Of a DNA stretch of 64,000 nt, positions 56,400 to 64,000 are shown one piece after another; position 1 is the first letter of the stretch, and every line of letters starts with the position of its first letter. This stretch comes from Halomonas citrativorans. GTDB lineage: Bacteria > Pseudomonadota > Gammaproteobacteria > Pseudomonadales > Halomonadaceae. The stretch lies in the NCBI RefSeq assembly GCF_900163645.1, contig NZ_FUKM01000002.1:1-64000 (forward strand), written 5' to 3'. The position numbers were made by a program, and so were the translations under genes. Under the pieces are notes generated by a model that was given only the letters and a program-made list of their open reading frames with translations, was not told the origin of the DNA and searched no databases.

Positions 56400-57424
56400 G
56401 GCTATGCTGGAATCTGTTGTTGGTCTGCGCCTATCGCTGCGCGAAACTACGATTCCTCTGCTGGCTTCGCGGTTTCAAACAACTGCTGCCATGCTAGGTA
56501 ATTTGGTAAGTACGCAGTCCCCATCCCATGAATGCGCGCCATCCAGCCCTTCAGCCGGCTCATGTAACTGTTCACGTTCTGAATGTGGTATTCCTTGCCG
56601 AGCGCTCGTTGATTATCGAATGCTATCAGTCGATGATGGGCAACCCCGTAGTCGCGGGAGAAGGTTTGATACCAGCTGTGTCCGTCAGAGCATAAAATCG
56701 AGTCACGCTCGATGATCGGTGCCAGGAATTCATGAATCGTGGCTTTCTTGAGCGCTGGATCCACCAAGTCACTGATCTTTCCGCTCCGATTTCGCGCAAT
56801 AAGTACTTGAATCTTTTTTTCTTTATATTGTCTTGCCCGCCGCGCTTTCGAGGCTTGCGGTGCGTGACATGACGCTTTCCTTTGCAGGACTCCAAGAGGA
56901 AGGTTTCGTCGACCTCGATGATGCCGGATAGTGGGTTGGCGTTGTCTTGAGCGCTCGTTTTCAGGAAGCGATGTCGCCAGCGGAAGGCCGTCTTCAAATC
57001 GATGTCCACTCGGGCCGCCGAGACGCGTAACGTCAGACTGTCTCGCATGCAGAGGTAGTTGAACCACTTGTCGCGGTGCTGCAGTTTGGCCAAGGGCGTG
57101 CCGGTGAAGGCATTGAACGTCTTGTGACAATCGGGATTCCTGCAGCGATACCGCTGCAGGTCACCGCTGCGTCCCCGCTTGGCAGGGTGTTCAGCGCCAC
57201 AGTGCGGACAGGGAAGGTGAGGTCTCGTAATGTCGAGCAGGGTATTCGCTTAGGAGTTGATTTGCCCAAGATTCTGATCTGTCAGGTATTTCTTGATATG
57301 GGTAGGGAGGCTAGCTAGTGACTTCTATTGGGCTTTGAGGTCTGTTTTTTTCATGGCGTGCTCCAGATTTAAACTGGATAAACAGTGTTTTTAAAGCATG
57401 CCAACAGCAGATACCAACATAGCC
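56400..57424. mobile_element. IS1595-family insertion sequence, decayed
   Basis: A 1025-bp element bounded by 24-bp terminal inverted repeats (56400-56423 starting GGCTATGCTGGAATC; 57401-57424, whose reverse complement starts GGCTATGTTGGTATC; 21 of 24 positions match). The flanking 8 bases (ATATAATC on the left, ATATGCCC on the right) agree only in part, so the expected 8-bp target duplication is not preserved. Inside lies a broken minus-strand transposase. It separates the type I locus from the hut locus. Confidence 0.8.
56447..57297 (-). pseudogene. IS1595-family transposase with internal stop and frameshift
   Basis: Reading on the minus strand from 57297: a zinc-ribbon head (PHLPCPHCGAEH, CRNPDC), then FTGTPLAKLQHRDKWFNYLC, the first Asp in IIEVDETFLLESCKGKR, the second in ILCSDGHSWYQTFSRDY and the Asn-containing QNVNSYMSRLKGWMARIH. 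The frame is broken twice: a TAA at 57250-57252 where a Leu codon would be expected (TTA to TAA), and a shift at a run of seven A (plus-strand T 56814-56820) from the frame of the head to that of the tail. No start codon precedes the stop. It is probably inactive, although a -1 slip at the A7 run could restore the second half. Confidence 0.8.
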
Positions 57425-57525
57425 ATATGCCCCCAGCGCAATGAAAAAAGGTACAGCAATACAGCGAGCTAGAAAAAAGACTGCCATAGAAGTTGTAGAT
57501 GTGGTCACTACTGATAAACAGGATA

Positions 57526-57568
57526 TGGACAGTCTCTCTGTGTTATGTATACTGTAATTGTATATACA
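57526..57568 (+). promoter_or_regulatory. hutC promoter with HutC-type operator
   Basis: TGGACA (57526-57531) and TATACT (57548-57553) with a 16-base spacer form a good sigma-70 promoter. The palindrome TGTATATACA (57559-57568) covers the expected start point, 23 bases before the hutC ATG, which indicates autorepression. The same 10-mer recurs at 59534 and 59746. Confidence 0.75.
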
Positions 57569-57591
57569 TTACCCTATCCCAAGGATGCTCC

Positions 57592-58308
57592 ATGGCTAGC
57601 ACGCCGCCTCTCTATCAGCAGATACAGCAGCACTTGCTGGATAAGATCAGTAGTGGTGAGTGGTCCTCACATCACCAGATTCCCCCAGAGGAGCAGCTGG
57701 CTCGTGATTTTCAGGTCAGCCGGATGACCGCCAACAAGGCGATCCGCGATCTGGTTCAGAAAGGATATCTGACCCGCCAGCCAGGGCTTGGTACCTTCGT
57801 CACCGACCGCAAGGCGGAGTCGTCACTGGTCGAGGTCTACAACATCGCCGAAGAGGTTCGGTCTAGGGGGCATTATTATGGCAACAAGGTGCTGACCTGC
57901 GAAGCGATCGAGGCCGATGACGAGGTGGCTCTGCGTCTCGGGGTGCGATTAGGCAGCCGGGTCTTCCATACCCAGATCCTTCACCTCGAGAACGATTTGC
58001 CAATCCAGCTCGAGAGTCGTTTCGTCAATCCACGCTGGGTTCCGGATTATCTCGACACCGACTTCTCCCGCCACACGCCCAATGAGGTGCTTGTGGCCTC
58101 CTTCCCCATCACGGATGTAGAGCACATCGTCGAGGCGGTTTTACCAGATCACGAGGCTGCCGAGTGGCTAGCCATTGATACAGCTAGCCCATGCCTGAGC
58201 ATGATTAGGCGCACCTGGTCGGGTGAACAACTAATCAGCTATGCTCGGCTTCTCCATCCAGGGGAGCGCTATAAGCTACGCTCCTCGATGCATCGTGGGC
58301 CGAAATGA
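57592..58308 (+). CDS. hutC: histidine utilization repressor, GntR family
   Basis: A 238-aa repressor that in known hut systems is released by urocanate. The N-terminal GntR winged HTH is clear (PPEEQLARDFQVSRMTANKA, IRDLVQKGYLTRQPGLGTFV); the C-terminal UTRA effector domain begins near residue 90 (HTQILHLENDLPIQLESRFV, FPITDVEHIVEAVLPDHEA). Start 57592 has AAGGA 6 bases upstream. It is the first gene of the hut locus and probably represses itself and hutI through the TGTATATACA sites. Confidence 0.92.
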   Translation: MASTPPLYQQIQQHLLDKISSGEWSSHHQIPPEEQLARDFQVSRMTANKAIRDLVQKGYLTRQPGLGTFVTDRKAESSLVEVYNIAEEVRSRGHYYGNKVLTCEAIEADDEVALRLGVRLGSRVFHTQILHLENDLPIQLESRFVNPRWVPDYLDTDFSRHTPNEVLVASFPITDVEHIVEAVLPDHEAAEWLAIDTASPCLSMIRRTWSGEQLISYARLLHPGERYKLRSSMHRGPK

Positions 58309-58319
58309 GTGATACCCCA

Positions 58320-59489
58320 GGCACTATAGACGCAAACAGCCGGTAGGTACCGCCTGCGGCATGCGCAGAGCCACGCGGATAAACACCCTACCAGCATACG
58401 TCCCACCATTAGCAGAATGGTGGTGGGAAGGATGCAGAGGATCGTGGCTGAGAAGAGCAGTAAGGCGGACACCGACACCACACCGGCCTCAAACTGGGCG
58501 TCGGCCATCAGCCCCGCCAGCTGGAGCATCTTCTCGTCCAGTCCAGCTACGGAGGCTTACGCCAAGTCTGCAGTATCCGCCACGAAGGGGTAGAGAAGCG
58601 AGACTAGACATTCGAACAACGGCGTGTATTTGGCAACCAGCAGACCCAAGACATGACACCAATTGCAGGATGCTGATCGCCATTATCAGCCCCTTCCTAA
58701 ATTTGAGCGCTATGCTGCGATGCAGACTTGGAGCCTTTCGGCCATTGCCAAGCAGTGGCAGGGACTTGTCGTGTGCCGCTTTCGGCTCGCCATTCGCGGC
58801 GCTGTCATGCACGACCAGATCCGGGAGGCTTAGCCACAATGATCATGAAGGTAGCCGAGACCGTGGAGATACCAGTGGCGATGAAGGCCGTCTCCCGCGC
58901 CAATTACTGGTCGGCCTAATAGACCCGATTGGTTATCAGTAATCCGATGAAATAGCTACCCACGGAAAAGGCCACTGCGTCGATGGCTGAGCGGCCCAGG
59001 CGTGCTCCAGATGAAGCGCATCACCGGCTGGACCAGAACGCCAATCAGCTCCACAAGCACGCAGCTGAATAGCAGTGCTAGGGAGGTGTCGCCGACTAGC
59101 ACGATCAACCCCACTGGAATTACCCGTTTGTCGAACAGGAAAGGCAGCTTGGCCGGTCCGAGCCTGTTAATGCCATATTGCAGTGGTGACATCCGCGATC
59201 GTCAGCACCATGAAGATACTCACGGTCAAGTTGCGGTACCAAAATCAGCAGATCAGTGGGTTGGCTCCGTCGGCAACGATCAGCGACATGGCATAGAGCC
59301 CGGTGGCCTCCTGTGTGCGCCGTTCATCATAGGGTCTAGGGCGAAGGTGCACTTGCCTTAAATTTGTATGGGCACGAAGAAGGTCAGGATGCCTAGGTCA
59401 TTGAGTAAGAGTAGCTTAAGAAGAATAGCGTTAGCGGCTGGTTGCTGAGCCTAGGGGCTTTGGTAATTCATGAGCACGTCTCTTGCCAT
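58320..59489 (-). pseudogene. YjiH-family transporter, decayed
   Basis: A minus-strand gene broken by several stops and frameshifts. Recognisable pieces in order: LLLLNDLGILTFFVPIQI (a stop follows), KLPFLFDKRVIPVGLIVLVG and LVELIGVLVQPVMRFIWSTP, then SAIDAVAFSVGSYFIGLLIT, ISTVSATFMIIVAK, and finally SVSALLLFSATILCILPTTI. These follow the order of YjiH-family (nucleoside-recognition-domain) membrane proteins, which often accompany hut genes and are thought to be histidine or urocanate carriers. At least two in-frame stops lie in the middle (near 58917 and 58908), so the protein is not made. Confidence 0.75.
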
Positions 59490-59533
59490 GTGCAGTGCGA
59501 TGATTAAACCGTAAGAGGTAATATGTCATAAAA

Positions 59534-59543
59534 TGTATATACA
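59534..59543 (-). promoter_or_regulatory. HutC-type operator upstream of the yjiH pseudogene
   Basis: A second TGTATATACA, 44 bases upstream of the presumed yjiH start at 59489. It shows that the dead transporter was once part of the HutC regulon. Confidence 0.65.
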
Positions 59544-59716
59544 ATTAAGTAAGATAGATCATTTCCACTGCATAGACATTGGTCTAACGCCGCGGCAAGC
59601 ATGGATGGTTATAAAGCCAAAAATCTTCATTATGTTGCTGTTATTTATATATTAATAAAATTTTTCTGCATTTCATTAAGTACCGCTTATCCCTCCCCGT
59701 GTCTTTAGAAGACGGC

Positions 59717-59755
59717 TTGACGTGCTTTAGGATTTCAGGCTTAAATGTATATACA
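59717..59755 (+). promoter_or_regulatory. hutI promoter with HutC-type operator
   Basis: The third TGTATATACA (59746-59755) lies 40 bases before hutI. TTGACG at 59717-59722 and TTAAAT at 59741-59746 (18-base spacer) form a plausible promoter whose -10 box runs into the operator. The stretch 59544-59716 is AT-rich (notably 59640-59680) and holds no gene. Confidence 0.65.
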
Positions 59756-59795
59756 TTAAGTTTGCATCCGCTAAGCCACCCCGGAGGAGTCCTTC

Positions 59796-61013
59796 ATGAC
59801 GAACACCACGCCAAAGCGTCGCCTGTGGCGCGATATCAAAGTTTTCGATGGGCTGCGTACTCTGCCCGAAGCGATGGCCGTAGTCACCGAAGGTGCACAA
59901 GTCGTATCGCTGGTGCCGATGCGGGAGTTCGATGAAAGGCTGGCGAAAGGTTGCCATAACATGGGCCGTGGCGGCGTGATGACTCCTGGCTTGGTGGACT
60001 GCCACACCCACCTGGTGTTTGGCGGCTCTCGCGCCAATGAGTTCGAAGCGCGCCTGGAAGGGGCCAGTTACGAGGAGATCGCCCGGCGTGGAGGCGGCAT
60101 CCTGAGCACCGTGACAGCCACTCGGGAAGCCAGCGAGGACGAATTACTCGAGCTGACCAGGCCGCGCATCGAGGCAATGATCGCCGACGGCATCACCACT
60201 GTGGAGATCAAGTCTGGCTACGGCCTGACGGTCGGGGACGAGCTGAAGATGCTACGCGTGGCGCGTCGTCTCGGCGAGGTGCTTCCCGTGCGTGTGGTGA
60301 CTACGCTGCTAGGTGCCCATGCGCTGCCGCTGGAGTTCAAAGACGATAGTGACGGCTATATCGACCTGGTGTGCAAAGAGATGATCCCGGCGGCCGCCGA
60401 GGAGGGCCTTGCCGATGCCGTCGATGTGTTCTGCGAGAAGATCGCCTTCTCGGTAGCGCAGTCCGAACGAGTCTTCGAAGCCGCTGAGGCGCATGGTCTG
60501 CCGATCAAGATTCACGCTGAGCAGCTTTCCAGCCTGGGTGGCGCCACTATGGCAGCCCGCCACGGAGCGCTTTCCGCCGATCACATCGAGTATCTCGATG
60601 AGGCCGGCATCATCGCCATGCGTGAGGCAGGTAGCGTCGCTGTGATCCTACCGGGTGCCTTCCACACACTGCGCGAGACGCAGCTGCCGCCCATCGCGGC
60701 ACTGCGTAAGGCCGGAGTGCCCATGGCCGTGGCCACCGACGCCAACCCGGGAAGCTCACCACTGTTCATGCCGACCCTGATGCTGAACCTGGCCTGCACC
60801 CTTTTCCGCCTGACTCCCCAGGAGGCACTGGCCGGAATGACCACCCATGGCGCAACTGCCCTCGGACTCAAAGGAGGGGGGCGGATTCAGGAGGGGTGCA
60901 CCGCCGACCTGTGTGTTTGGGATATCGACACCCCGGCTGCACTGGCCTATGCCGTCCAGCCCGGTCGCCTGCGTCAGCGACTGTTCCAGGGGGAGCTGAC
61001 CCATGCCTTTTGA
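59796..61013 (+). CDS. hutI: imidazolonepropionase
   Basis: A 405-aa amidohydrolase that opens 4-imidazolone-5-propanoate to N-formimino-L-glutamate, the third step of histidine degradation. The metal-binding HxH is in [15 protein letters not shown]; other parts are [39 protein letters not shown], the His/Glu in [20 protein letters not shown] and [27 protein letters not shown] lies just before the ATG. It overlaps hutG by 11 bases, and the urocanase gene follows. Confidence 0.95.
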   Translation: MTNTTPKRRLWRDIKVFDGLRTLPEAMAVVTEGAQVVSLVPMREFDERLAKGCHNMGRGGVMTPGLVDCHTHLVFGGSRANEFEARLEGASYEEIARRGGGILSTVTATREASEDELLELTRPRIEAMIADGITTVEIKSGYGLTVGDELKMLRVARRLGEVLPVRVVTTLLGAHALPLEFKDDSDGYIDLVCKEMIPAAAEEGLADAVDVFCEKIAFSVAQSERVFEAAEAHGLPIKIHAEQLSSLGGATMAARHGALSADHIEYLDEAGIIAMREAGSVAVILPGAFHTLRETQLPPIAALRKAGVPMAVATDANPGSSPLFMPTLMLNLACTLFRLTPQEALAGMTTHGATALGLKGGGRIQEGCTADLCVWDIDTPAALAYAVQPGRLRQRLFQGELTHAF

Positions 61014-61965
61014 TACCTCACTTCACCACGGTTTCGATGGAACTTTATGGCAGGGGCGTACCGATCCCGAGCCAGATAGCGAGCGCTGGCACCAAATGAT
61101 ACAGCCCCTGGCTGAGGGTGATACACCTGGCTGTACGCTGCTGGGTTTCGCCTGCGATGCTGGCGTGGCTCGTAACCATGGCCGTGTGGGTGCCTCCGAG
61201 GGGCCTGCCGCTCTTCGCCGTGCCCTGGCACCGTTGGCCTGGCACCGACAGGGACCCGTCTATGACGCCGGTGATGTGCGCTGTGAAGGTGATGCCATGG
61301 AAGTCGCTCAGCAAGCGCTAGCCGACCGCCTCGCTTCGCTACTGAGAGTGGGGCACCTGCCTATCGTGCTGGGTGGCGGTCATGAGGTGGCCTACGCCAG
61401 TTGGTCGGGGCTCGCCCACCACCTGGCGGACAGCGGCAAGAAGGCGCCACGTGTCGGCATTGTGAACCTTGATGCCCATTTCGATCTGCGCGATCCCCAG
61501 TATGTACGCTCTTCGGGCACTCCGTTTTCCCAAATCGCAAACGACTGTGCTCAGCGCGGCTGGCTATTTCAGTACGCCTGTTTCGGCATCAGCCGAGCCT
61601 CCAACACACAGGTTCTTTTCCAACGAGCTGCCCATCTGAACGTCATGGTGCGGGAAGACCGAGAGTTTGATGCCACCTGCCTGCCCGGCCTTCTCAATGA
61701 TGTGGAGGAGTTCACAGAGGACTGCGACCACCTCTACCTGACCATCGATCTGGATGTGCTGCCTGCCACCGAAGCCCCAGGGGTGAGCGCCCCGGCTGCC
61801 CGTGGCGTTCCGCTCTCTCTGATCGAGCCGCTGATCGAGTGCATTCGAGATAGCGGCAAGCTGCGCTTGGCTGACCTAGCGGAGCTTAACCCCGGCCTTG
61901 ATATCGACGGCCGCACCGCCAGGGCGGCAGCTCGCCTGGTGCATCTGCTGACCCTGAATGACTGA
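61003..61965 (+). CDS. hutG: formimidoylglutamase
   Basis: A 320-aa ureohydrolase (arginase-type fold) that splits N-formimino-L-glutamate into glutamate and formamide, the last step of this route. Manganese-binding motifs are [30 protein letters not shown] and [20 protein letters not shown]. Its presence means the direct HutG route rather than the HutF/formylglutamate one is used. It begins inside the end of hutI (11-base overlap). The N-terminus ([20 protein letters not shown]) is typical. Confidence 0.94.
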   Translation: MPFDTSLHHGFDGTLWQGRTDPEPDSERWHQMIQPLAEGDTPGCTLLGFACDAGVARNHGRVGASEGPAALRRALAPLAWHRQGPVYDAGDVRCEGDAMEVAQQALADRLASLLRVGHLPIVLGGGHEVAYASWSGLAHHLADSGKKAPRVGIVNLDAHFDLRDPQYVRSSGTPFSQIANDCAQRGWLFQYACFGISRASNTQVLFQRAAHLNVMVREDREFDATCLPGLLNDVEEFTEDCDHLYLTIDLDVLPATEAPGVSAPAARGVPLSLIEPLIECIRDSGKLRLADLAELNPGLDIDGRTARAAARLVHLLTLND

Positions 61966-62020
61966 GAGCTGACGACTCCATAACCACGACAACCCATCGA
62001 GAATCCAGAGGTAATACACC

Positions 62021-63700
62021 ATGACTCAGCAAGATAAGCGTCACGACCCATCCCGCAAGATCGCCGCTCATACCGGTACCGAGCGCAGCTGCAAGAGCTG
62101 GCTCACCGAGGCCCCACTGCGCATGCTCATGAACAATCTGCACCCTGATGTGGCGGAGCGCCCCGAGGACCTAGTGGTGTATGGCGGCATCGGACGAGCC
62201 GCCCGCGACTGGGAGTGCTACGACAAGATCATCGAGACTCTGCGGCGCCTAGAGGATACCCAGACCCTGCTGGTGCAGTCCGGCAAGCCCGTAGGTGTCT
62301 TCGAGACCCACAAGGACGCGCCACGTGTGCTGATCGCCAACTCCAATCTGGTGCCAGCCTGGGCCAACTGGGAGCACTTCAACGAGCTGGATCGCAAGGG
62401 ATTGATGATGTATGGCCAGATGACCGCCGGTTCATGGATCTACATCGGTTCTCAGGGCATCGTGCAGGGCACCTACGAGACCTTCGTCGAGGCAGGTCGC
62501 CAGCACTATGACGGCGATCTCAGTGGGCGCTGGATTCTGACGTCGGGTCTCGGTGGCATGGGGGGGGCTCAACCATTGGCCGCGACCCTCGCCGGCGCCT
62601 GCTCGCTCAACATCGAGTGCCGGCAGACCAGCCTCGACTTCCGCCTGCGAACTCGCTACTTGGACGAGCAGGCCGAGGATCTGGACGACGCCCTAGCCCG
62701 CATCAAACGCTACACCGCAGAAGGCAAAGCCATCTCCATCGGCTTGTGCGCCAACGCTGCCGACGTGCTGCCTGAGCTGGTCAAGCGCGGCGTTAAGCCA
62801 GATATGGTCACCGACCAGACGAGCGCCCATGACCCCCTTCATGGCTACCTGCCCTCCGGCTGGACCTGGGAGGAGTACGTGGCGCGAGGCAAGACACAGC
62901 CCGAGGCCACCGTCAAGGCTGCCAAACAGTCCATGGCTGTTCATGTCCAGGCCATGCTCGACTTCCAGATGATGGACGTGCCCACCTTTGACTACGGCAA
63001 CAACATCCGCCAAATGGCGATGGAGGAGGGAGTCAAGAAGGCCTTCGACTTCCCGGGCTTCGTGCCGGCCTATATCCGTCCACTGTTCTGTCGAGGCATC
63101 GGCCCGTTCCGCTGGGTGGCACTCTCCGGTGACCCTGAGGACATCTACAAGACCGACCAGAAGGTCAAGGAGCTGATCCCCGACGATCCGCACCTGCACA
63201 ACTGGCTGGACATGGCACGCGAACGCATCAGCTTCCAGGGCCTGCCGGCGCGCATCTGCTGGGTCGGTCTCAAGGACCGCGCCCGGCTGGGGCAGGCCTT
63301 CAACGAGATGGTCAAGAACGGCGAGCTCAAGGCACCGATCGTGATCGGTCGCGACCACTTGGACTCCGGCTCGGTGGCTAGCCCCAATCGAGAGACCGAA
63401 GCGATGCAGGATGGCTCTGATGCTGTATCCGACTGGCCACTGCTTAACGCCATGCTCAACACGGCCGGCGGCGCCACTTGGGTATCGCTGCACCATGGCG
63501 GTGGCGTGGGCATGGGGTACTCCCAGCACGCCGGGGTGGTAATCGTCTGTGACGGCACCGATGACGCCCACGCGCGTCTGGGACGCGTACTGCGCAACGA
63601 CCCAGGTACAGGTGTCATGCGCCATGCCGATGCGGGCTATGACATCGCTAAAGAGTCCGCCAAAGAAAATGGCCTAGACCTGCCGATGATCCGTTCATAA
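62021..63700 (+). CDS. hutU: urocanate hydratase
   Basis: A 559-aa urocanase that converts urocanate to imidazolonepropionate with tightly bound NAD. Strongly conserved stretches: [59 protein letters not shown] and [20 protein letters not shown], with the NAD-site [19 protein letters not shown] near the end. Full length. AGAGG lies upstream of the ATG. No hutH (histidine ammonia-lyase) is in the window; it may follow downstream of the CoA-transferase gene. Confidence 0.96.
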   Translation: MTQQDKRHDPSRKIAAHTGTERSCKSWLTEAPLRMLMNNLHPDVAERPEDLVVYGGIGRAARDWECYDKIIETLRRLEDTQTLLVQSGKPVGVFETHKDAPRVLIANSNLVPAWANWEHFNELDRKGLMMYGQMTAGSWIYIGSQGIVQGTYETFVEAGRQHYDGDLSGRWILTSGLGGMGGAQPLAATLAGACSLNIECRQTSLDFRLRTRYLDEQAEDLDDALARIKRYTAEGKAISIGLCANAADVLPELVKRGVKPDMVTDQTSAHDPLHGYLPSGWTWEEYVARGKTQPEATVKAAKQSMAVHVQAMLDFQMMDVPTFDYGNNIRQMAMEEGVKKAFDFPGFVPAYIRPLFCRGIGPFRWVALSGDPEDIYKTDQKVKELIPDDPHLHNWLDMARERISFQGLPARICWVGLKDRARLGQAFNEMVKNGELKAPIVIGRDHLDSGSVASPNRETEAMQDGSDAVSDWPLLNAMLNTAGGATWVSLHHGGGVGMGYSQHAGVVIVCDGTDDAHARLGRVLRNDPGTGVMRHADAGYDIAKESAKENGLDLPMIRS

Positions 63701-63746
63701 ACCTTAGGGCGGAGGCTCCTGCCTCCTCCCGCCACAGGAGAAGATT

Positions 63747-64000
63747 ATGAAGCCCTTACAAGGTGTTACCGTTCTTGACCTGTCGCGCTTCTTGGCTGGT
63801 CCTTATTGCACAGCCATGCTCACTGATCTGGGCGCTGAGGTAATCAAGATCGAGACGCCTAACGGTGACGATAGCCGCCACGTCGGCCCGTTCATCGACG
63901 GAGAGAGTATCTATTTTTCGATGCTTAACCGAGGCAAGCACAGCGTCTGCCTGAACCTCAAAGACGCCGATGATCTGGCGCGCTTCCATTTGTTATGCGC
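63747..64000 (+). CDS. CaiB/BaiF-family CoA-transferase, N-terminal part
   Basis: The first 84 residues of a class III CoA-transferase; the gene runs off the right edge. It begins [20 protein letters not shown] and continues [20 protein letters not shown], then [17 protein letters not shown], the family's usual N-terminal Rossmann-like segment. The catalytic Asp lies beyond the window. AGGAG at 63736-63740 supports the start. It follows hutU by 46 bases on the same strand, so co-transcription with the hut genes is possible, though no role in histidine degradation is known to me. Confidence 0.88.
   Translation, partial: MKPLQGVTVLDLSRFLAGPYCTAMLTDLGAEVIKIETPNGDDSRHVGPFIDGESIYFSMLNRGKHSVCLNLKDADDLARFHLLC

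Noticed and set aside
56392..57432. Eight-base target duplication around the IS1595 element
   Set aside because: The flanks ATATAATC and ATATGCCC agree at only five positions.
57311..57508. 65-aa hydrophobic minus-strand frame beside hutC
   Set aside because: It runs through the right inverted repeat of the IS1595 element and has no ribosome-binding site, so it is unlikely to be a native gene.
62693..63625. 310-aa minus-strand frame opposite hutU
   Set aside because: Fully antisense to intact urocanase and His/Val-rich without any family pattern.

Overview
The window looks like a chromosomal segment of a moderately halophilic gammaproteobacterium of the Halomonas group (Halomonadaceae). This is inferred from the gene set, not from a database match: a ProV/ProW/ProX glycine betaine importer beside a BCCT carrier, acidic lipoprotein and periplasmic proteins, the rpsU-dnaG-rpoD macromolecular synthesis cluster next to tsaD, plsY, folB, folK, cca and apaH, and a hut operon with a GntR-type repressor.

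Region by region. 1-1.9 kb is the remnant of an integrated element: the tail of a D12-class adenine methylase, an unknown cysteine-containing protein and the N-terminal stub of a tyrosine integrase, ending at the 3' end of a CAU-anticodon tRNA that is the likely attachment site. 2.1-11.3 kb is a Fur-type iron locus: a four-gene siderophore ABC importer, a divergent TonB receptor and a second paralogous receptor, each with a Fur-box-like promoter, next to a YceI protein. 11.5-18.3 kb holds a LysR regulator with an AEC carrier, a periplasmic PQQ sugar dehydrogenase, a histidine kinase/NtrC-type regulator pair and an acidic lipoprotein. 18.6-23.6 kb is for osmoprotectant uptake (proVW, proX, BCCT). 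23.6-32.1 kb holds a DnaQ-like exonuclease with a DUF294/CBS protein, a DUF4168 protein, mtgA, the glutathione-dependent formaldehyde pair (fghA, frmA) with a divergent LysR gene, a membrane protein and an IS3 fragment. 32.2-41.4 kb is housekeeping.

41.6-57.4 kb is the accessory region. A Tat-signal/GMC dehydrogenase gene pair is cut at about 42.49 kb by an AT-rich foreign module of four genes coupled by 4-bp overlaps: three long, dissimilar tyrosine-recombinase-like proteins (490, 653 and 679 aa) and a 136-aa HTH/coiled-coil protein. The middle recombinase lacks the first catalytic arginine and the catalytic histidine. The layout recalls Tn554 (tnpA, tnpB, tnpC), recombinase-in-trio elements and Gamma-Mobile-Trio islands, but has four genes. 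It is followed by what looks like its cargo: a type I restriction-modification operon (half-size S, M, S, R and a YgjP-like metallopeptidase), a small unknown gene and a decayed IS1595-family element with 24-bp terminal inverted repeats. This is the most interesting part of the window.

57.5-64 kb is the histidine utilisation locus: hutC, a decayed YjiH-family transporter on the opposite strand, hutI, hutG, hutU and the start of a CaiB/BaiF CoA-transferase. Three identical TGTATATACA palindromes lie at the promoters of hutC, the yjiH pseudogene and hutI, and are the probable HutC operators.
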